From: a virus
IMG/VR virus record: IMGVR_UViG_3300005590_000001
Span: 107,988 to 171,987 of that record
Direction: 5' to 3' (one strand)
Length of the DNA: 64,000 nt
Below are positions 61,456-64,000 of this stretch, piece by piece. The position numbers and the translations under genes were made by a program. Under the pieces are notes generated by a model. It was given only the letters and a program-made list of their open reading frames with translations. It searched no databases and was not told where the DNA came from. Position 1 is the first letter of the stretch; every line of letters begins with the position of its first letter.

Positions 61456-61524
61456 GCAGGGAGATTTTTCGAGGCGGGCCTCTGCATTCATATGTAGGTA
61501 GTCATTTATTTACTCTCATGTGTA

Positions 61525-61704
61525 TCAAAATGGTCGAATATCTATATCTGAATCATCTTCGTCATAATCATCACCCAAATAATACATAGATCCATATTGT
61601 TCTAGATCTGCAAGCATACCATATAGAGGTTCTTTATGCATTTTCCTAGATACTTCTTCTCTCATTTGGCGTCTAATTTTAGCATTCTCTTCTGCGTCTG
61701 ACAT
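61525..61704 (-). CDS. Small acidic hypothetical protein
   Basis: A 59-residue protein starting ATG with AAGGA 6 nt upstream and ending TGA. It is helical at first (SDAEENAKIRRQMREEVSRK), then very acidic (DDYDEDDSDIDI). Clear ribosome-binding site and protein-like composition make it a good gene. No family recognised. Confidence 0.7.
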   Translation of the reverse strand: MSDAEENAKIRRQMREEVSRKMHKEPLYGMLADLEQYGSMYYLGDDYDEDDSDIDIRPF

Positions 61705-61732
61705 GATAATCCTTTAATCGATTTTTATAAAA

Positions 61733-61793
61733 TTCAGGTGCTCGGATTTGAACGTCCCAAACGTCGCGGGTTACCAAGTTACCCTACACCCGA
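61733..61793 (-). pseudogene. Truncated tRNA-Pro (UGG)
   Basis: Acceptor TCGGGTG/CACCTGA pairs at all seven positions, and D-arm GGGT/ACCC with loop AACTTGGTA is normal. The anticodon loop TTTGGGA gives UGG. But the stretch from after the anticodon loop to the T-loop is only 2 nt (CG) rather than about 15: the 3' side of the anticodon stem, the variable loop and the 5' T-stem are missing. T-loop TTCAAAT and CCGAG remain. This is probably a deletion-damaged gene of 61 nt. Confidence 0.6.
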
Positions 61794-61921
61794 ATACTCC
61801 CCCAGAAAGACGCCAACCCCTCCTACCTCCAACATTACGTTGGTACTCTTGATGGCTATGAGCTATGGGTGATTCAAAAGTTTCCCCTTTGTGGAAGGCC
61901 ACGTTAGAAGGGTAACGATAT

Positions 61922-61995
61922 TACGGAAACAGGGATTCGAACCCTGACGATCTGCTTGGAAGGCAGACATGCTAGCCATTAAACATCATTTCCGC
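61922..61995 (-). tRNA. tRNA-Gly (UCC)
   Basis: 74 nt with all arms: acceptor GCGGAAA/TTTCCGT (one G-U), D-arm ATGT/GCAT, anticodon stem TCTGC/GCAGA around CTTCCAA, and T-arm CAGGG TTCGAAT CCCTG. Anticodon UCC reads GGA. Discriminator A. The end touches the next gene at one base. The 127 bp between this and the truncated tRNA-Pro hold a small CCAAC/GTTGG repeat and nothing else that I see. Confidence 0.88.
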
Positions 61996-62201
61996 TAGTT
62001 AATTTTTCCTTCTAATCCAATATAAGTCCTATTATCAACTCCTCCAAGATGTGGATTTTCTGGAGGTCCGGGAATATACTTTCCTCTATATGATATAATG
62101 TCAATTTGTAAGTCTTCATGACGATTTCTTAAATTCTCTAAAAGACTATTTATTGCATTTTCAGTATCTTCAATATCTTTTCTTATTTCTTCAAGTGTCA
62201 T
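61995..62201 (-). CDS. Hypothetical small protein
   Basis: A 68-residue protein with a coiled-coil-like N-terminus (LEEIRKDIEDTENAINSLLE) and a Pro/Gly-rich C-terminal half. No motif recognised. It is flanked by two tRNA genes, so it may be co-transcribed with them. Confidence 0.6.
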   Translation of the reverse strand: MTLEEIRKDIEDTENAINSLLENLRNRHEDLQIDIISYRGKYIPGPPENPHLGGVDNRTYIGLEGKIN

Positions 62202-62223
62202 GGGTTATATCCATAAAGTAAAA

Positions 62224-62296
62224 TAGCCGTAGTCAGAATCGAACTGACCTAGATTGGCTTATGAGACCAATAAGTTCACCAGAACTTTATACGGCG
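62224..62296 (-). tRNA. tRNA with CAU anticodon (Met or Ile2)
   Basis: 73 nt. Acceptor CGCCGTA/TACGGCT pairs at six positions with a C-U mismatch at the first pair. D-arm AAGT/ACTT, anticodon stem TTGGT/GCCAA around CTCATAA, and T-arm GTCAG TTCGATT CTGAC. Anticodon CAU may be elongator Met, initiator Met (the open 1-72 pair would fit, but the GGG:CCC anticodon stem is not there) or Ile2 if modified. Confidence 0.85.
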
Positions 62297-62301
62297 GAAC
62301 A

Positions 62302-62321
62302 GTGCCCGCCAAAGCGGGCAC
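62302..62321 (-). terminator. Terminator after SSB operon
   Basis: GTGCCCGC/GCGGGCAC, a perfect 8-bp stem with a CAAA loop, just downstream (leftward) of the gene ending at 62326. It separates the SSB unit from the tRNA region. The minus-strand tail after the stem has no long U-tract, so it may be an attenuator or processing site. Confidence 0.6.
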
Positions 62322-62325
62322 AGGA

Positions 62326-62529
62326 TTATTTACAGCGTCGTTTCAAAGCGCGTTTCGTCAACTGCTTTGCTTTATCAACGCCAGCTTTTCGGATCAGGCT
62401 GCGAAATTCACCAGCATACTCTGTATTTTTCAGAGCTGAAGTCACTTTTCGTCCAGAAACTTCATCTTCGGCGAATTTTTGCATGAGACCCTTAACATCA
62501 TTACTAAATAAAAGGTTCCAATTAGTCAT
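62326..62529 (-). CDS. Small basic protein downstream of SSB
   Basis: I start at the ATG overlapping the SSB stop (62529), giving 67 residues. An upstream ATG at 62592 would read through the SSB tail in another frame and give a Lys run, which looks artificial. The protein is helical, basic at the C-terminus (RALKRRCK). It may bind nucleic acid. No family recognised. Confidence 0.6.
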   Translation of the reverse strand: MTNWNLLFSNDVKGLMQKFAEDEVSGRKVTSALKNTEYAGEFRSLIRKAGVDKAKQLTKRALKRRCK

Positions 62530-62857
62530 CTTGTTTTTCTTCCTCTTCTTTTTCTTCTTTGGACTTACCGCCCACAAAATCAAATGCATCACAAGCTAAC
62601 ACAAACTTGTAATTTTTACGGCCCTCGGTTTCCCAAACTTCTTCTTTAAGTTGACAATCGGCCGAAATACAAGATCCTTTATGCCCATACTGAGCAATCA
62701 CTTCAGCATGTTTTCCCCAAAATTCAATATTCATAAAGACGGTTTTACCACGAGCTGGACAAGCAATTCGTGTTGAAACCAATGCAATATTATTTTGGCC
62801 AACATACTTAAGATCTGGATCTTCGACTAGATTTCCTACACAGAATGTTCTAATCAT
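62522..62857 (-). CDS. ssb: Single-stranded DNA-binding protein
   Basis: A 111-residue OB-fold protein. IRTFCVGNLVEDPDLKYVG and NIEFWGKHAEVIAQYGHKGS have the order of SSB (V.NL..DP, then W...A......KG). The C-terminus is an acidic tail (KEEKEEEEKQDD) in place of the classic DDDIPF tip, which binds partners. It protects ssDNA at the fork. It is the first gene of the leftward block, with AAGGA upstream. Confidence 0.9.
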   Translation of the reverse strand: MIRTFCVGNLVEDPDLKYVGQNNIALVSTRIACPARGKTVFMNIEFWGKHAEVIAQYGHKGSCISADCQLKEEVWETEGRKNYKFVLACDAFDFVGGKSKEEKEEEEKQDD

Positions 62858-62970
62858 TTCTTTCCTTTCGATAAAAATTATTACACAGAAATCATATACT
62901 ATTTTAAATTAACACCGAAAATTAGTGTAATTAATAGTGACTCACTTTAAATTTACATGGAGATTTTAAT
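62858..62970. promoter_or_regulatory. Divergent promoter region
   Basis: The only divergent gap in the window. It lies between leftward SSB and the rightward gene at 62971, so promoters for both directions must lie here. AT-rich with TATATGAT on the minus strand (a possible -10) but no convincing -35; GGAGA precedes the rightward ATG and AAGGA the leftward one. There is no sign of repeated operators. Confidence 0.55.
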
Positions 62971-63465
62971 ATGGCTGTTCTAACTTTCAATGGTGGCCCC
63001 AATAACAATGGTGGCGCTTCATTAGGATTTGGTACAGGTGATGGAGCTATCACAATGACAAATCCCGCCATTCAGCCAAATGGCGTAAAAACATACCATT
63101 CTGCTTCAACCGCTTTGGTTTTTGCTGGTGGTACGGCAAATTATTTTGAAAATCCAATGGTCTACGGACATGTGACTTCTTTGAATGGATCTAGCAAGAA
63201 TCTGGCTCATACGAGTGCTCGTTCTAGCTGGCCTCAGTATCACACTTCGATTTACGGCTATAAGACTGGTATCACGGCAATTGATATTGTCGCTGGAACA
63301 GTTACTAAGGTTGCAGGTTATGGGACTCGTTATCCTCTGACCGCTACTGGTGACACTGACGATAACGTAATTGATAGCATTGCTTCACCTTATTCGGTTC
63401 CGGCCAATCTAACTTACTTAGGTGGAACCGGCCCCGTCACTACTACCTATAGCATCTATCAATAA
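62971..63465 (+). CDS. Gly/Thr-rich probable structural protein
   Basis: A 164-residue beta-rich protein rich in Gly, Asn, Thr and Tyr, beginning MAVLTFNGGPNNNGGASLGF. Composition is like that of phage head-decoration or fibre-tip proteins. GGAGA lies upstream. No family recognised. It opens the rightward unit leading to holin-like genes. Confidence 0.6.
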   Translation: MAVLTFNGGPNNNGGASLGFGTGDGAITMTNPAIQPNGVKTYHSASTALVFAGGTANYFENPMVYGHVTSLNGSSKNLAHTSARSSWPQYHTSIYGYKTGITAIDIVAGTVTKVAGYGTRYPLTATGDTDDNVIDSIASPYSVPANLTYLGGTGPVTTTYSIYQ

Positions 63466-63482
63466 TTTTGAGGTCAAAATTT

Positions 63483-63734
63483 ATGGAATTTTTGAAGAAA
63501 TTTCTAAAATCGTTCACGACGAGAGTCGATGATGATTCAGAAACAGGAAAAGTAAATGGTACGGACGTAGCTAAGGTTCTTAGAACCGCGACTTATGTTG
63601 GTCTAGCTGCAGGTTTAACATTTCTAATTGATCCTTCACAATCTGGAGTTTTCGCTGAATATCAGGGTGTTGCAGTAATTGTTCTTACTGGACTTTTAGA
63701 ATTTGTTAATAAATTAGTTAAAAACCACAAATAG
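63483..63734 (+). CDS. Holin-like small membrane protein
   Basis: I use the ATG at 63483 (83 residues) with GAGG nine bases upstream; a TTG at 63468 is in frame but unlikely. Two membrane helices (about 35-52, RTATYVGLAAGLTFLI, and 60-77, QGVAVIVLTGLLEFV) with a charged N-terminus and basic end resemble class II holins, which permeabilise the membrane at lysis. Class II is by topology only. Confidence 0.55.
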   Translation: MEFLKKFLKSFTTRVDDDSETGKVNGTDVAKVLRTATYVGLAAGLTFLIDPSQSGVFAEYQGVAVIVLTGLLEFVNKLVKNHK

Positions 63735-63743
63735 GAATTTGTA

Positions 63744-64000
63744 ATGCAAGAAATTATTTCTTGGATTACGGAGAACAAAGATATAGCGGGCATAATGCTA
63801 ATTGTGCTCGCTATTTTATTGCCACCAGTCTTTAATAAGATCAAAGGCAAACTCCCTAATCCATTAGAGTGGCTAAAGAAAAAAGATTTTGATTTTGATA
63901 TTCTTTCAGAAGAAAAAGATCAGGTTTCCGAAACAGAAAGAAAAGATTTTGATTTTGATATTCTTTCAGAAGAAAAAGATCAGGTTTCCGAAACAGAAAG
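63744..64000 (+). CDS. Membrane protein with 20-residue tandem repeats, incomplete
   Basis: Open from ATG 63744 to the window end (at least 85 residues). Residues about 14-30 form a membrane helix (AGIMLIVLAILLPPVF); then a basic stretch, and two identical 20-residue units (KDFDFDILSEEKDQVSETER) made by an exact 60-bp tandem repeat. The gene likely continues with more units. It follows the holin-like gene by 9 bp, so a lysis or spanin role is possible. No family recognised. Confidence 0.6.
   Translation, partial: MQEIISWITENKDIAGIMLIVLAILLPPVFNKIKGKLPNPLEWLKKKDFDFDILSEEKDQVSETERKDFDFDILSEEKDQVSETE
63881..64000 (+). repeat. Exact 60-bp tandem repeat (two copies visible)
   Basis: 63881-63940 and 63941-64000 are identical over 60 bases, in frame with the membrane-protein gene. 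The repeat begins exactly at 63881 (the base before differs) and runs to the window edge, so the copy number is unknown. Identity at synonymous sites suggests recent expansion or slippage. Confidence 0.95.

Noticed and set aside
61795-61921. Additional tRNA between truncated tRNA-Pro and tRNA-Gly
   Set aside because: There is a CCAAC/GTTGG repeat but no T-arm or acceptor stem in either direction.
62530-62592. Longer start of the gene at 62326
   Set aside because: This extension reads a different frame through the acidic SSB tail, giving a Lys run; the ATG overlapping the SSB stop is better.
1-64000. Stop-codon reassignment
   Set aside because: TAA, TAG and TGA each end well-supported genes (for example TAG at 952, TGA at 57279 and 61525), with no in-frame stop inside recognised domains.
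1-64000. CRISPR array or insertion sequence
   Set aside because: No regularly spaced repeats and no transposase gene; the only tandem repeat is the coding 60-bp unit at the right edge.

Overview
The window is part of the genome of a large, AT-rich tailed bacteriophage (Caudoviricetes). The evidence is a 2,216-residue tape measure protein, a near-complete phage-type replication and nucleotide-metabolism set, very tight gene packing with 1-35 bp overlaps, bacterial Shine-Dalgarno signals, a few tRNAs, and no ribosomal or housekeeping genes. TAA, TAG and TGA all end genes, so the standard bacterial code applies. The host cannot be read from the sequence. No capsid, portal, terminase, integrase or CRISPR array is present here.

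Layout. (1) 1-16121, + strand: tail module with two small genes (possible tail assembly chaperone), the tape measure, a tail protein, a hub/baseplate-like protein, a 958-residue Cys-rich protein and a small zinc-binding protein. (2) 16118-62857, - strand: one almost unbroken block of about 46.7 kb, described here from low to high coordinate, the reverse of transcription. A Rad52/Erf-like annealing protein comes first, then a glycan island (16854-24671) of glycosyltransferases, methyltransferase-like proteins and a nucleotidyltransferase-like protein. Next is the replication/recombination region: DNA polymerase III alpha in two separate genes, a DnaQ-type exonuclease, a RecB/Cas4-like nuclease, dNMP kinase, primase, DnaB helicase, nucleases and a RecA/UvsX-like recombinase. 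It is followed by small unknown and zinc-ribbon genes, PhoH, a paralogue pair, a MoxR-VWA pair, DNA ligase, a GT8-like enzyme, a secreted trypsin-like protease, Nudix, a DenV-like glycosylase, a BCS1-like AAA protein, a P-loop kinase, a glycosidase-like protein, ribonucleotide reductase (NrdB, NrdA), RNase H, small genes, tRNAs and SSB. (3) 62858-62970 is the divergent control region. (4) 62971-64000, + strand: a Gly-rich protein, a holin-like protein, and a membrane protein with an exact 60-bp tandem repeat running off the window.

How the genes work together. Helicase, primase, polymerase, exonuclease, SSB, RNase H and ligase make a largely self-sufficient replisome. NrdA/NrdB and dNMP kinase supply dNTPs. 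The annealing protein, recombinase and nucleases handle recombination, and the DenV-like and UDG-like proteins handle repair. The glycan island probably builds a surface or DNA modification.

The most notable system is the ribonucleotide reductase large subunit. It is a fractured gene: the two halves lie on separate ORFs, each ending in half of a split intein, with a free-standing GIY-YIG homing endonuclease between them. The split falls between the catalytic Cys and Glu of the active site. DNA polymerase III alpha is independently split in two, with four genes in between, and its C-terminal gene carries a 126-residue mini-intein lacking the usual penultimate His. Other unusual content: an HEXXH peptidase-like segment inside the tape measure, a signal-peptide trypsin-like protease, a membrane-anchored BCS1-like AAA protein, a MoxR/VWA pair beside tandem unknown paralogues, and a truncated tRNA-Pro.
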